NCBI GenBank assembly: GCA_012959805.1
Contig: DUCN01000065.1
Coordinates: forward strand, 1 to 64,000
Reading direction: 5' to 3'
Source of the DNA: Myxococcales bacterium
GTDB lineage: Bacteria > Myxococcota_A > UBA9160 > UBA4427
DNA: 64,000 bases
The translations under genes and the position numbers were made by a program. The notes beneath the pieces are model-generated. The model saw nothing but the letters and a program-made list of their open reading frames with translations, had not been told where the DNA came from and did no database searches. Positions 48,161 to 58,872 of this stretch are shown piece after piece. How positions within the stretch are numbered: the first letter of the stretch is position 1; each line of letters opens with the position of its first letter.

Positions 48161-49342
48161 TCACTCGCCAAGCTGCACACGAATTGCTGCGACGACACGC
48201 TCGGCGACCTGGCTGACATCTTTTGGTGTATTGCCTCGTCCAAACCCAAAGCGAAGCGAAGCCTTCGCGAGCGCTGGCTCTCGACCCAACGCGAGAATGA
48301 CGTGGCTCGGGCCCGGCTGCGCAGAGCTACATGCGGATCCGGAAGAAATTGCGATACCGGAAAGATCGGCCATCAGGCGGTCTCCATCGACGCCCTGGAA
48401 GGAGAGGTTCAAATTACCGGGAAGCCGTAGCGATTCGTCACCATTCAAGAGCACCCGGCCTGGCAGCGCTATCTCGAGCTCCTTGCGAAGCTGATCTCGT
48501 AGCTTCGCCAGGCGAATCGCTTCGGCCTCTCGTTCTTCGAGGCAGCACTCGAGTGCTCGCGCGAATCCGACGATCGATGCGACGGGCAGCGTCCCAGAAC
48601 GCAGTCCGCCTTCATGCCCTCCACCGTATTGGCGAGGCTCGAGCGTTAGGCGCGGCTTGCCGGATCGACGAATGCGCAAGAATCCGATGCCCTTTGGGCC
48701 ATAGAGCTTGTGGCCGGACACCGACAAAAGATCGATTCTCTGCGCCTCGACATCGATCGCAATCTTGCCGACGGCCTGAGCCGCATCGGAATGAAAAGCG
48801 ATATCCCTATCACGACAAAGATCGGCGATCTCGGTAATCGGCTGCAGAACGCCAATCTCGTTGTTCGCGGCCATGATCGAGACGAGAACAGTTTCTTCAC
48901 GAATAGCAATCGCCACCGCTTCCGGGGAAACGAGACCATTCGCATCTACCGCTAGCTCAGTGAGTTCGAAGCCTCGTCGGGCCAGCGCGCGGCAGGTATC
49001 GAGGACCGATGGGTGCTCGGTTTCGACCGTCACGATGTGACGTCGGCGGGACTGCGAGTCGGCGAGTCCAAGAATGGCGAGGTTATTGCTCTCGGTCGCG
49101 CCGCTCGTAAAAACGATTTCGCTCGGACTCGACGCGCCGATCATCTCCGCCAGTCGTTCGCGGGCGTCCTCGACGGCGGCCTCTGCACGCCACCCGTAGA
49201 CATGGGTCGTACTCGCCGCGTTCCCGAACTCGGCCTGCAGATAGGGAAGCATCGCTTCCAGCACGCGGGGATCGAGCGGCGTCGTCGCGTGATGGTCGAG
49301 GTAGATTGGCCGATCAGGCCGCGAAGGACTGCCCGCAGCCAC
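48161..49342 (-). CDS. cysteine desulfurase (NifS/IscS family)
   Basis: PIYLDHHATTPLDPRVLEAMLPYL, FTSGATESNNLAILG, DLLSVSGHKLYGPKGIGFLRI, SSGSACSSAQPGPSHVILALG. Start approximate. Confidence 0.94.
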   Translation of the reverse strand: MAAGSPSRPDRPIYLDHHATTPLDPRVLEAMLPYLQAEFGNAASTTHVYGWRAEAAVEDARERLAEMIGASSPSEIVFTSGATESNNLAILGLADSQSRRRHIVTVETEHPSVLDTCRALARRGFELTELAVDANGLVSPEAVAIAIREETVLVSIMAANNEIGVLQPITEIADLCRDRDIAFHSDAAQAVGKIAIDVEAQRIDLLSVSGHKLYGPKGIGFLRIRRSGKPRLTLEPRQYGGGHEGGLRSGTLPVASIVGFARALECCLEEREAEAIRLAKLRDQLRKELEIALPGRVLLNGDESLRLPGNLNLSFQGVDGDRLMADLSGIAISSGSACSSAQPGPSHVILALGREPALAKASLRFGFGRGNTPKDVSQVAERVVAAIRVQLGE

Positions 49343-49640
49343 AGGTATTCGATGCGTTGGGGTTTTCGATCTTGAAACCTGATTCCTGGAGCGTGTCGAC
49401 GAAGTCCAGACGCGACCCGACCAAGTAGAGCGCGCTCTTTTCATCGACGATCACGCGAACACCGAGGGTCTCGATTGCGGTGTCAATTTCGCGAATGACA
49501 TCGTCGAAGGAGAGCTGGTATTGGAGGCCGGAGCAGCCTCCCCCAATCACCTTCATGCGAAGGCCATGACTCGAAGCCTTCCCATCTTCATCGAGGAGTG
49601 TTCGAATATGAGTGGCCGCTTCGCTTGTGACTTCGATCAT
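49314..49640 (-). CDS. A-type iron-sulfur cluster assembly protein (ErpA/IscA)
   Basis: LRMKVIGGGCSGLQYQLSFDD ... NASNTCGCGQSFAA. Confidence 0.94.
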   Translation of the reverse strand: MIEVTSEAATHIRTLLDEDGKASSHGLRMKVIGGGCSGLQYQLSFDDVIREIDTAIETLGVRVIVDEKSALYLVGSRLDFVDTLQESGFKIENPNASNTCGCGQSFAA

Positions 49641-49711
49641 CGTGTTCTCCTGGCGGCGCCCCTTCGGCTTCCGGCATCATGGGGCACTGAATTTTCAATA
49701 TAGCAGCTCCC

Positions 49712-50455
49712 CTACTCTTCGACCTCAGGCGCCGAGATGCGCACAAAGATCTCGCGGTTTCCCTTCGGGCCCGGAACCCGACTCTCCGCGCGTCCAATCT
49801 CCCGTCGACCCAAGGCGGTTGCCGCCTCCACAACACGATCGGCCGCGGCTTCACGCAGGCTGTCCTCGCGAACAACGCCGCCCTTGCCCACCTGATCACG
49901 CCCGACCTCGAACTGAGGCTTCACGAGCAGCAGCCATTGCGCATCGGGCGCGCAGGCGTGAATCGCCGGCAGGATCAGCTCGAGCGAAATGAACGAAACA
50001 TCCGCGGCGACGAGATCAAAATTTTCGTCGAAGTCTTCGAACCGGATGCTTCTCGCATTCACTCGCTCTCGCACATCCACTCGCGAATCGAGCCGCAAGC
50101 TCGAGTGTATCTGGCTATGCCCGACATCAATGGCGACCACCCTGACGGCTCCCCGCTGAAGCAGGCAGTCGGTGAAGCCCCCAGTCGATGCACCGACGTC
50201 GAGACACGTGAGCCCTGTTGGGTCGAGGTCTAGATCGGAAAGCGCCGCGGCCAATTTTTCGCCACCTCGAGAAACGAATAGGCGGGAGCCGCCTTTGAGT
50301 CGGATACTGCGCTCGGGCGCGATGCGGGTCCCGGATTTATCGACACGTTCATCGTCGACTAATACGCGACCTGCAATGATCAAGGCCTGGGCCGCGGTGC
50401 GACTCAGCGCCAAGCCTTCTCTCAGGACTCGCTCGTCGAGCCGCTCGCCTTTCAA
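49712..50455 (-). CDS. tlyA: TlyA family rRNA (cytidine-2'-O)-methyltransferase
   Basis: S4 domain N-term ([32 protein letters not shown]), [34 protein letters not shown]. Confidence 0.93.
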   Translation of the reverse strand: MKGERLDERVLREGLALSRTAAQALIIAGRVLVDDERVDKSGTRIAPERSIRLKGGSRLFVSRGGEKLAAALSDLDLDPTGLTCLDVGASTGGFTDCLLQRGAVRVVAIDVGHSQIHSSLRLDSRVDVRERVNARSIRFEDFDENFDLVAADVSFISLELILPAIHACAPDAQWLLLVKPQFEVGRDQVGKGGVVREDSLREAAADRVVEAATALGRREIGRAESRVPGPKGNREIFVRISAPEVEE

Positions 50456-52464
50456 AGCGAAGAGCCGTCCGCTCCTTCACCAGAAGTAGATGATGTTGGT
50501 GATGTTGGTGATGTCGCCGAATCGTCCGAGCGAGCCAGCAGCTCGGTCACAGCCGTGCGGATGTCGCTGGGTGCAAGGGCGACGCTGGCGACCGACTGTC
50601 CATGTTCGATGAGATCGTCGGGCACGCCGAGGATTCGCACGGGTGTCAGAATACCTTCTGCCGCCAATAACTCGACGACGGCGCTGCCGAAACCACCGAT
50701 GATGCTGTGCTCCTCCACGGTCACCAGTACGCGGCAACGTCGGGCCAGCGCCAGGATTCGATCGCGATCCAGCGGCTTCACGAATCGGGCATTCAACACC
50801 GCACATGAAACACCGTCCGCCGCCAACTCACTCGCCGCTTCCATCGCGGGGTGGGTCGTCGACCCGATCGCGAGAATCACCGCTTCATCGCCGTCGCGAA
50901 GCAGTTCTCCTTCGCCGATCGAAATTTTCTTGATATCGGGATCGAGGGCGATGCCCAGTCCCGAACCCCGTGGAAAGCGGATTGCGGCGGGACCCGCATA
51001 ATCGATCGCCGTAGCGAGCAGATGCTGCAATTCGTTCTCGTCCTTCGGCGCCATCACGATCGCGGTCGGCAGCATCCGGAAATAGGCGAAGTCGAAGAGT
51101 CCTTGATGCGTTGCTCCGTCGGCACCCACCAAACCCGCGCGGTCCAGAGCAAAGGTCACATCCAGATTCTGCAGACAGACATCGTGAACGACCTGATCGA
51201 AGGCGCGCTGCAAAAAGGTCGAGTAGATCGCGGCCACCGGCTTCATGCCTTCGGTGGCGAGACCGGCGGCGAATGTGACCGCATGCTGCTCGGCGATCCC
51301 GACATCGTAGAAACGGTCGGGATGGGCTTGCTGGAATCGGTCGAGCCCGGTTCCCGATGCCATCGCCGCCGTGATCGCGACGATCCGTTCGTCTTCGCCC
51401 GCCAATCGGATCAAAGCGTCCGCGAAGACACTGGTAAAGGAGGGCGGCGCTTCCTTCTTCGGAGCAAATTCGCCAGAGGGAACGTCGAATTGCCCGACGC
51501 CGTGGTACTTGAGCGGATCCGCTTCTGCCGGACCGTAACCATGGCCTTTCTCGGTCAGTGCATGGATCAAGACGGGCCCGGACCCGTTGGCCACCATTTC
51601 TTTCACGTTGTCGAAGGTCTCGAGCACCACATCCATGCGATGACCCTGGATCGGTCCGACATAACGAAATCCAAGCGCTTCGAATAACAGCCCCGGCGAG
51701 AAGAAGACCTTGATCGACTCTTCAGCCTTGCGCGCCCAATGCAGCATGTCGCCGGGCATGCCAGAAAGAAAGTCTTTGGCCCAACCCTTCATTCGGCGCG
51801 TCATGGGCGCCGACATCTTTCGGGATAGATACGAAGACAGTGCTCCGACATTTGGATCGATCGACATTTCGTTGTCATTGAGAATGACGATGAGATTCTT
51901 CTCCGAGAGATGGCCGGCATGATTCAATGCTTCGAAAGCCATGCCCGCGGTCATCGAGCCATCACCGATCATGGCAATCACGACCCCGTCTTCACCCCGA
52001 TGAAACTTTGCGCGGGCCATCCCCAGCGCCGCCGAAATCGAAGTCCCGGCATGTCCGGCACCGAAATGATCGTATTCGGATTCGCTGCGACGCAGAAACT
52101 TTGACATCCCGCCGAGCTGGCCAATCGTCTCGAAGTCCTTTCGGCGGCCGGTCAACATCTTGTGCGGGTAGCCCTGATGCCCAACGTCGAGAACCAGTCG
52201 ATCCTTCGGCGTATCGAAGACGTAGTGAATCGCCGTGATCAGTTCGACGGCGCCAAGGCTGGACGCGAGATGACCACCGGTCTGCGAAACCCGTGCGAGA
52301 ATCTCATCGCGAATCTCGCCTGCAACCTGCTCGACCTTATCCCGCGGCAACTTACGAAGATCCGACGGTCGATCAATGCCGTAGAGCAGCTTTTGGTTTT
52401 CGCCTTTTTCCGCTCCGTTCGGACTGACCGTGTCGGTGGCTCCTCGCTGCTTATCCTGACTCAT
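50452..52464 (-). CDS. dxs: 1-deoxy-D-xylulose-5-phosphate synthase
   Basis: [81 protein letters not shown]. Confidence 0.96.
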   Translation of the reverse strand: MSQDKQRGATDTVSPNGAEKGENQKLLYGIDRPSDLRKLPRDKVEQVAGEIRDEILARVSQTGGHLASSLGAVELITAIHYVFDTPKDRLVLDVGHQGYPHKMLTGRRKDFETIGQLGGMSKFLRRSESEYDHFGAGHAGTSISAALGMARAKFHRGEDGVVIAMIGDGSMTAGMAFEALNHAGHLSEKNLIVILNDNEMSIDPNVGALSSYLSRKMSAPMTRRMKGWAKDFLSGMPGDMLHWARKAEESIKVFFSPGLLFEALGFRYVGPIQGHRMDVVLETFDNVKEMVANGSGPVLIHALTEKGHGYGPAEADPLKYHGVGQFDVPSGEFAPKKEAPPSFTSVFADALIRLAGEDERIVAITAAMASGTGLDRFQQAHPDRFYDVGIAEQHAVTFAAGLATEGMKPVAAIYSTFLQRAFDQVVHDVCLQNLDVTFALDRAGLVGADGATHQGLFDFAYFRMLPTAIVMAPKDENELQHLLATAIDYAGPAAIRFPRGSGLGIALDPDIKKISIGEGELLRDGDEAVILAIGSTTHPAMEAASELAADGVSCAVLNARFVKPLDRDRILALARRCRVLVTVEEHSIIGGFGSAVVELLAAEGILTPVRILGVPDDLIEHGQSVASVALAPSDIRTAVTELLARSDDSATSPTSPTSSTSGEGADGSSL

Positions 52465-53345
52465 TTTTTTCTCCGCACCGCATAGCGAGCCAACTCGCGA
52501 AGGGGCTCCGCCCGCTCGCACAGATCTTCAATCCGCGACAACGCACATTCAAGCAACCCTTCGGCCCCCAGCCTCGCATCTTCGGTCCCCTGCAATCGGA
52601 GGATACTCGCCGCCTCATCACTGTCGGCATCGAGAAGATCGTCCGCGATCTGGAAAGCAACGCCCACATCCATGGCGAAGGCCTCGAGTCGCTCTCGCTC
52701 GGATTCACTGGCGCCAGCAAGGGCGGCTCCACCGACAACGGCAGCCGAAAAGAGCGCGGCCGTCTTCCGAGCATGGATAGAGGCCAGTCGCACATGATCC
52801 GTTCCCGCGCCGGACGCATCAGGACCCGACAGCGTCGAAGAGTAGGACAAGTCATCGACCTGACCGCCGACCAGACCCGCCGCGCCCGCGGCCTCTGCCA
52901 GACGCCGAACTGAAAACAACACAGCCTCGGCATCCGAAGCCGGAGCAGAGTTCTCCGCCAGCGCCGCAAACGCCTCGGTCAAGAGCGCGTCCCCGGCCAG
53001 AACGGCCGTCGCCTCATCATAGGCCACGTGTACGGTCGGTCGACCGCGACGAATCGCATCGTCATCCATGCAAGGCAAATCGTCGTGAATCAGCGAGTAT
53101 GTGTGAATGAGTTCGACGGCCACTGCGATGGGCATCGCCGCATACATGGCCGCGGGACTCGGAGCGCCAACGGCCTCCGCCGCTGCAATCGCAAAGACCG
53201 GACGAAGTCGCTTGCCGCCCGGAAACAACAGATGCCGCATCGCGCCACGAAGCCGCTCGGGCAGATCCGCCGCATTCGCAAACCGCGCCTCGATCGCCGC
53301 ATCGATGAGCGGAGTTCGCTCAGCCATATATGCGTGAACATCCAT
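52461..53345 (-). CDS. ispA: polyprenyl (farnesyl/geranylgeranyl) diphosphate synthase
   Basis: [61 protein letters not shown]. Confidence 0.95.
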   Translation of the reverse strand: MDVHAYMAERTPLIDAAIEARFANAADLPERLRGAMRHLLFPGGKRLRPVFAIAAAEAVGAPSPAAMYAAMPIAVAVELIHTYSLIHDDLPCMDDDAIRRGRPTVHVAYDEATAVLAGDALLTEAFAALAENSAPASDAEAVLFSVRRLAEAAGAAGLVGGQVDDLSYSSTLSGPDASGAGTDHVRLASIHARKTAALFSAAVVGGAALAGASESERERLEAFAMDVGVAFQIADDLLDADSDEAASILRLQGTEDARLGAEGLLECALSRIEDLCERAEPLRELARYAVRRKK

Positions 53346-53348
53346 CGC

Positions 53349-53690
53349 CTAATCCTCGATTTCGGAATCGGCAAAATCGGAATCGTCAGGTGCGAAAGCA
53401 GCGGTCCCGGTCCCGCCCTCCTCCGAGCCACGATCCACGACGAGTATCTCGACTCGGCGTTCGGCCTGCTCGAGAGTCGACTGGCATTGCCTCGAAAGCT
53501 TCACGCCGGCTTCGAAGAGTTCGAGCGCTTCCTCGAGCGCCATCTCGCCCTCTTCGAGGCGCGAAACCGAGGTCTCGAGGCGTTCGAGCGCCGTTTCAAA
53601 GGAGGGCATTTGGACCAGCTCAGCCGCGGTGTCAGCCGCCTTGGGGCCGCCCCTCGAAGTCTTCTTTGCACTGGGCTTGGATTTCGCCAT
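53349..53690 (-). CDS. xseB: exodeoxyribonuclease VII small subunit
   Basis: SFETALERLETSVSRLEEGEMALEEALELFEAGVKLSRQCQSTLEQAERRVEILV. Confidence 0.93.
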   Translation of the reverse strand: MAKSKPSAKKTSRGGPKAADTAAELVQMPSFETALERLETSVSRLEEGEMALEEALELFEAGVKLSRQCQSTLEQAERRVEILVVDRGSEEGGTGTAAFAPDDSDFADSEIED

Positions 53691-53786
53691 GGGTTTTCGA
53701 CTCTATCTGTGGTGGGTGATAGAGTCAATCTTGTGGACGTCCGGAACTACCTGAAAAAGCGAGGGTTTTCAGCGCAACCAATCGCT

Positions 53787-55091
53787 TCAGTCCGCTCCGT
53801 CCGGAGTCTCGAAAGAGATGACTTCGGCCTCGATTCGTCCGTCCGACAACTGTAGATCGAGTCGATCGCCCAGAGACACGTCGCCCGCAGCGCGCACGAT
53901 CCGACCATCGGCTTCGCGCCGAATGATCGAGTAGCCGCGGCCGAGAACCGCAAGCGGGCTGAGCGCATCGAGCCGCGCCGCCAACTCACCCAGGCGTCGC
54001 CGCCCCACTTCGAGCCGGCTGCGAATCGCAACCACCGCTGCCTCGCGCGCCCGAATTTCACGCGTTCGTGCGAGCGCAATTCGCGCCTGAGGACTCCGAG
54101 CCCCCAGGACCTGGTTCAACCGATGCAGGCGCTGCGCGTGCTGATCGATCTGCCGCCGCATCGCCACCGCGAGTCGACGTCGCTCTCGCCCAACGATGTC
54201 TCGCAGCGCATTCGCATCGGGAAGCGCGAGCATTGCGGCCGCCGAAGGTGTCGGTGCGCGAAGATCTGCCACCAGATCGGCGATGGTCGTGTCCGTTTCA
54301 TGGCCGACGCCGGAAACGATCGGCTGCGGTGAGTTCAGAATCGCCTTCGCCACGATCTCTGTGTTGAAGGCCCACAGATCCTCGATTGAACCGCCGCCTC
54401 GCACCAGCAGGATCACGTCGATCTCCGAGGCATTCGCCAACCGAGCGATCGCCGCGGCAATTTCGGCGGGCGCTTCCTCACCCTGCACCAGAGTGGGAGA
54501 GATCAGAAGGGGGATACCCGGGAATCGACGACCCGCGATCTTCAAGACATCTCGCACCGCGGCGCTCGTTGGCGAAGTCACGATGCCTATTCGTCGCGGA
54601 TGGGTCGGGATCGGTCGCTTGCGCTCTTCGTCGAAATAGCCGGCGGCGGCCAGCCTACGCTGCAGCTGCTCGAATGCCAGCTGCAGCGCGCCTACGCCTC
54701 GAGGTTCAAGTCCGCGAACGATTAGCTGAAGATCGCCGCGCGCGGCGTAGATTGATACATCCGCCTCAGCAACGACTTCGAGACCTTCTTCCAAATCAAA
54801 GCGAACACGCGCTCCGTTGCCGCGGAAGAGCGCCGCCCGAATCTGGCCGGCGTCATCCTTCAACGTGAAGTAGCTATGCCCGGACCGCGCATTATGAAGA
54901 TTACTGATCTCGCCAACGACAAAGATCCGCCCAACCTTTTCTTCAATCAAGCCCGTCAGTCCAGCCAGCAACTGGCCCACTCCGAGCGTTAGGCGGTCGG
55001 TGCCGCCAGGCGCGGAAGAGCCGTCAGCTCGTAAAGAGCCGTCAGCCCGTAAAGAGCCCTCAGCCCGTAAAGAGCCCTCAGCCCTCTTCAT
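53787..55091 (-). CDS. xseA: exodeoxyribonuclease VII large subunit
   Basis: VGEISNLHNARSGHSYFTLKDDAGQIRAALFRGNGARVRFDLEEGLEVVAEADVSIYAARGDLQLIV, LLVRGGGSIEDLWAFNTEIVAKAI. N-terminus made of LRA(D/E)GS repeats; start uncertain. Confidence 0.95.
   Translation of the reverse strand: MKRAEGSLRAEGSLRADGSLRADGSSAPGGTDRLTLGVGQLLAGLTGLIEEKVGRIFVVGEISNLHNARSGHSYFTLKDDAGQIRAALFRGNGARVRFDLEEGLEVVAEADVSIYAARGDLQLIVRGLEPRGVGALQLAFEQLQRRLAAAGYFDEERKRPIPTHPRRIGIVTSPTSAAVRDVLKIAGRRFPGIPLLISPTLVQGEEAPAEIAAAIARLANASEIDVILLVRGGGSIEDLWAFNTEIVAKAILNSPQPIVSGVGHETDTTIADLVADLRAPTPSAAAMLALPDANALRDIVGRERRRLAVAMRRQIDQHAQRLHRLNQVLGARSPQARIALARTREIRAREAAVVAIRSRLEVGRRRLGELAARLDALSPLAVLGRGYSIIRREADGRIVRAAGDVSLGDRLDLQLSDGRIEAEVISFETPDGAD
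55018..55089. repeat. four 18-bp tandem repeats at the ctp/xseA junction
   Basis: GAGCCGTCAGCTCGTAAA / GAGCCGTCAGCCCGTAAA / GAGCCCTCAGCCCGTAAA / GAGCCCTCAGCCCTCTTC. Confidence 0.85.
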
Positions 55092-56607
55092 GATTGCTGG
55101 AGGCGACGGACTGCGAGTCCGAAGGCTCTGGATTTGAACCCTCTCGCAGTCGGCGCATGTCCTCGAAGTAGTTCCAGCTCTTCAGGACTTCGACCGCGCG
55201 CAAGAGCTGAGTGTCGGGAGGAGTCATATCCCCCGTGGTGGCTGCTTCTTCTGCATCGCGTTCGGAATCAGCATCGTTGCCGCCCTCAACTGCATCTGGC
55301 GGCAACATCGAATCCGGAATACGAACGGGGGGCGGGGCGGAAATCGAATGGCCCGAGGCATCTTCCTGAGTGAAATGCCCATCCAAATCGCGTTCGCGCA
55401 CCCGGCGCCGTGCAGGGAATCCCATCGCGCCCTCGTCGGCCTGGCTGACTTCAAGATCCGGCGTGATGCCAACTTCCTGGATCGAACGCCCGGCGGGCGT
55501 GTAGTAGAGAGCCGTTGTGAGCCTCAGCCCGGCGCCTCCATCCAGCGGGTAGACGGTCTGTACCGATCCCTTTCCAAAGGTCGGCACACCGAGCACGATC
55601 GCGCGATGATGATCCTGAAGCGCACCCGCCACGATTTCCGAAGCGCTGGCGCTGCCTTCATTGACTAACACGACCATCGGATAATCGTCCGCGACAATCG
55701 CGCTGGTGGCCTTGTAGTCTATGCGCTGACGTTCATCTCGACCCTGCGTATAAACGACGATCCCGTCGCGCAGCCATTGATCCGCGACTTCAACGGCTTG
55801 ATTGAGAAGGCCGCCCGGGTTGTCTCGAAGATCGAGCACGAGCCCTTCGAGGGGCGCGTCATTTTCAGATTCGAGATCCGACAATCGCGCCCGAACATCC
55901 CTGCCCGTTCGCTCCTGAAACGAATTGACGCGCAAATGCCCGATTCCGGGCTCGATCAATTCTGCACGAACCGAGTTGAGCTTGACCGTGTCACGCATAA
56001 TTTCGTATCGCCGGGGCTCGACCATGTCGGCGCGAATGATGAAGATGGCGATCGAGGTTCCCTTGACCCCACGCATGAGAGAGACCGCCTCGAAGAGTGT
56101 CATCTCGAGGGTGCTTCGACAGGGTGACGTCCACTCCTCCGGCACCTCGGTTGGACAAATGGCTGAAATTCGATCCCGTGCCTTGATGCCGGCTCGCGCG
56201 GCCGGCGTGTCATCGATCGGCGATACGACCTCGATGAATTGTCTCGGCTCCTTGGAGATTTCGATTCCAAGTCCCTGAAACTCGCCCTTTGTTTCCTCCT
56301 GCATGTCGTCGTAGACATCGGGAATCATGAAGGCCGAATGCGGATCGAGATCTTCGAGGATGCCGCGCATCGCACTCATCATCAGCGCATGCTCATCCAC
56401 ATCCTCGACATAATTCATACGCACAAGCTCCAGAATGCTCGCAAAGAGGCTGAGGTCCTCGTAGCGCTGGGCGTTGCTGCTCCGGGCGTCGTCGGACTGT
56501 GCTTCCGCCTCAGATGCCGCCTGACCCGCCAGACTGAACCCGACGATCGCGACCATGAGGCCCAGCGCGAAGGGTCCAAGAAAACTCGAGTTACGTTTCA
56601 TGATCAC
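55078..56607 (-). CDS. carboxyl-terminal processing peptidase (S41 family)
   Basis: LDPHSAFMIPDVYDDMQEETKGEFQGLGIEI, LVLDLRDNPGGLLNQAVEVADQWL, VLVNEGSASASEIVAGALQDHHRAIVLGVPTFGKGSVQTVYPL. Confidence 0.95.
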   Translation of the reverse strand: MIMKRNSSFLGPFALGLMVAIVGFSLAGQAASEAEAQSDDARSSNAQRYEDLSLFASILELVRMNYVEDVDEHALMMSAMRGILEDLDPHSAFMIPDVYDDMQEETKGEFQGLGIEISKEPRQFIEVVSPIDDTPAARAGIKARDRISAICPTEVPEEWTSPCRSTLEMTLFEAVSLMRGVKGTSIAIFIIRADMVEPRRYEIMRDTVKLNSVRAELIEPGIGHLRVNSFQERTGRDVRARLSDLESENDAPLEGLVLDLRDNPGGLLNQAVEVADQWLRDGIVVYTQGRDERQRIDYKATSAIVADDYPMVVLVNEGSASASEIVAGALQDHHRAIVLGVPTFGKGSVQTVYPLDGGAGLRLTTALYYTPAGRSIQEVGITPDLEVSQADEGAMGFPARRRVRERDLDGHFTQEDASGHSISAPPPVRIPDSMLPPDAVEGGNDADSERDAEEAATTGDMTPPDTQLLRAVEVLKSWNYFEDMRRLREGSNPEPSDSQSVASSNHEEG

Positions 56608-56632
56608 GAATTCATTTACTCCAGCCTGAGAA

Positions 56633-56686
56633 GAGCCACCAGCCCAGCAATGGGCCGTCAGCCGGCAAAGCCACGCACCCGTGAGC
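56633..56686. repeat. degenerate 18-bp repeats upstream of ctp, related to those at 55018..55089
   Basis: GAGCCACCAGCCCAGCAA / TGGGCCGTCAGCCGGCAA / AGCCACGCACCCGTGAGC, similar to GAGCCGTCAGCCCGTAAA. Confidence 0.45.
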
Positions 56687-56792
56687 AGATTGCGTCGATC
56701 GTCCGGCTGAAATAGACACTAGCAGCCGCTCCGGAGCGATCGAAACCAGGCGCCCTACCCGCTCATGAACTTCGCTTCAAATTCACAGCGCG

Positions 56793-57971
56793 CTACCGAC
56801 GATCGCCAAACCACACCTCGGGATCGATGGCCTCACCAGTGCGGCGCAATTCGAAATAGAGGCTGGGTCCGCCCAGGGATCCGGTTTCGCCGACCGTGCC
56901 CAACGCCTGACCTTCATCGACGGGGTCGCCAACCGCAACGAAGATCTCATCGAGATGGCCAGAAATGGAATGGAATGCATCGCCGTGATCAACGATCACA
57001 ATTCTTCCATAACCCCGGAACCAACCGGCGAAGCGCACCACGCCCGCGCCGACGCTCTGGACGCGTGCACCCGCCTGCGCGCCGAAGTCGATACCGCTGC
57101 GAAAGGTCGCCGTCTGGAATTCGGGATCGAGAACGCGACCGAAATGTTGCTTGACGTCGGCCTCGACCGGACTCGAGAGCGACCCCTGGCGTGCGGCAAA
57201 TCCCGAGGCGGCCACATTCTCCTGCGCATCCCGGCTTCGCACACCTAACGTTCGAATCGTCTCTTCGAGAGCTTGCGCGGCCTGTTCGAGTTCGAGCAGA
57301 AACCGTCGCTCAGACTTCCGATCTTTACGGAGCTGATCGAGAATTTCGCCTTTGGTTCCACGCTCCGATCTGAGCTGGATGACCAGCCTCGAGACTTTTT
57401 CGCGACCGGCCTCGCGCTCGTGAATCGCCTGACTGGCTTCCGCCTCGAGGGTCTCGAGCCGATCGCGTTCATTGCCCAGGCGTTTGACGAGCATCGCGTC
57501 ATGGCGCACGAGCACGCGAAGTCCGCTGGCACGATTCAAGAGTTCAGGAAGCGACCCGGAGGAGAAGATCACGCGAACGGGCCCGAGTTCTCCCCCGCGA
57601 TAGAGTGCGTCCGCACGCTTCGCCAGCGCCCCCTGCGTTCCGCCGAGGGCCCGCCTGGCTGTTTCGAGTTCCGGTTCGATCTTCGCGAGTCGGTCCCGAG
57701 CGACCTTGATCTCTTTTCGTGCCGTCCCGCGCTGGCGAACCACGGTCTGGAGTCGGCGGTCAACCCCCTCAAGCTTTTCGAGAATCGCCCGTTCCCCGGC
57801 TTCGTGTTCACCGACTCGCCCGCGGCTGTGAGAGATGGCGTCGCGAAGCCCTTCGAGTTCCTCGGCCCGATCCTGCGCCAACGCCCGTGGCGGCCCCACC
57901 GCGAGTGTTGTGATGGTTGCAATCACAACAACGAGGCCGCAACCGACCGACGCGAGAGAGCGCCACCCCAT
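56793..57971 (-). CDS. EnvC-like murein hydrolase activator (M23 domain)
   Basis: Coiled-coil N-terminal half, C-term GIDFGAQAGARVQSVGAGVVRFAGWFRGYGRIVIVDHGDAFHSISGHLDEIFVAVGDPVDEGQALGTVGETGSLGGPSLYFELRRTGEAIDPEVW; downstream of ftsX. Confidence 0.92.
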   Translation of the reverse strand: MGWRSLASVGCGLVVVIATITTLAVGPPRALAQDRAEELEGLRDAISHSRGRVGEHEAGERAILEKLEGVDRRLQTVVRQRGTARKEIKVARDRLAKIEPELETARRALGGTQGALAKRADALYRGGELGPVRVIFSSGSLPELLNRASGLRVLVRHDAMLVKRLGNERDRLETLEAEASQAIHEREAGREKVSRLVIQLRSERGTKGEILDQLRKDRKSERRFLLELEQAAQALEETIRTLGVRSRDAQENVAASGFAARQGSLSSPVEADVKQHFGRVLDPEFQTATFRSGIDFGAQAGARVQSVGAGVVRFAGWFRGYGRIVIVDHGDAFHSISGHLDEIFVAVGDPVDEGQALGTVGETGSLGGPSLYFELRRTGEAIDPEVWFGDRR

Positions 57972-57972
57972 A

Positions 57973-58872
57973 TCAGGTCCGCCCGCCGACCAGCGCCGTG
58001 ATCGCACCCAGAAGACCGAGCCCAGCGCCCAATACCACCAGGCTAATCGACTCCGCTGTCGAAAAGAAGTGCAGGTCCGCTCGCCCAAGAACGAGTTCGA
58101 GACCGATGCGAACCTGGGGCAAGGCCAATTCGAATGCCCCGTAGATCAGAAGGAGCGCGAATAGACCACCTAGCAACCCCTGGAAGATGCCCTCCATCAT
58201 GAAGGGAACGCGGACAAAGGTTCGACTCGCACCGACCAATGCCAGGATTTCAAGCTCATCGCGCCGTGCATAGAGGGCCAGCCGAATCGTGTTGGCGACG
58301 ATCAGCAAGGCCGCCAATCCGAGCACCATCGAAAGTACCAGCGCCCCGGCGCGAACCATCGAAACCGCCTGGCCATAGCCCTCGATCCACTCCTGACCGT
58401 GGGCGAGTTCGTCGATGCCCGGCAAGCCATCGAGCGCCGCATCCAGAATCGCGATGGCGTCGGCATTTCGAGCCTCGGGCCGCAAATGAATTTCGAGGGA
58501 TGCCGGCAACGGGTTCTCATCGAGACCAGCGAGAAGCTCCGCACCGCCAGCCAGTTCCTCGAACCGCACGAGCGCCTCATCCTTCGAAACGAATTCCACG
58601 CGATCCACGCCGGGCGCTGCGGAGACGTGCTCTACTAGTTCACGCTGCGCCTGCTTCGAGACGTCATTCTCGAGATACGCAACCAGCTGAAGCTCGGCTC
58701 CGAACTCATCAAGAATACCGGTCATGTTATCGACGAGCAGCGACGCGCTTCCAACCAGAACTAATACGATCGATATGGTCAGAACTGCCATCAGGCTCGT
58801 TGTCGTCGCGCCCCTAATTCCGCGCACTGAGTTGGCGATGGCGATCGCAATCAAATTGAGTACGCGACTCAT
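57973..58872 (-). CDS. ftsX: cell division ABC transporter permease FtsX
   Basis: FtsX-type topology, LEILALVGASRTFVRVPFMMEGIFQGLLGGLFA; overlaps ftsE. Confidence 0.93.
   Translation of the reverse strand: MSRVLNLIAIAIANSVRGIRGATTTSLMAVLTISIVLVLVGSASLLVDNMTGILDEFGAELQLVAYLENDVSKQAQRELVEHVSAAPGVDRVEFVSKDEALVRFEELAGGAELLAGLDENPLPASLEIHLRPEARNADAIAILDAALDGLPGIDELAHGQEWIEGYGQAVSMVRAGALVLSMVLGLAALLIVANTIRLALYARRDELEILALVGASRTFVRVPFMMEGIFQGLLGGLFALLLIYGAFELALPQVRIGLELVLGRADLHFFSTAESISLVVLGAGLGLLGAITALVGGRT

Noticed and set aside
55018-55089. 18-bp repeats as a CRISPR or integrase attachment array
   Set aside because: No spacers, no cas or integrase genes nearby; direct tandem units overlapping coding sequence.
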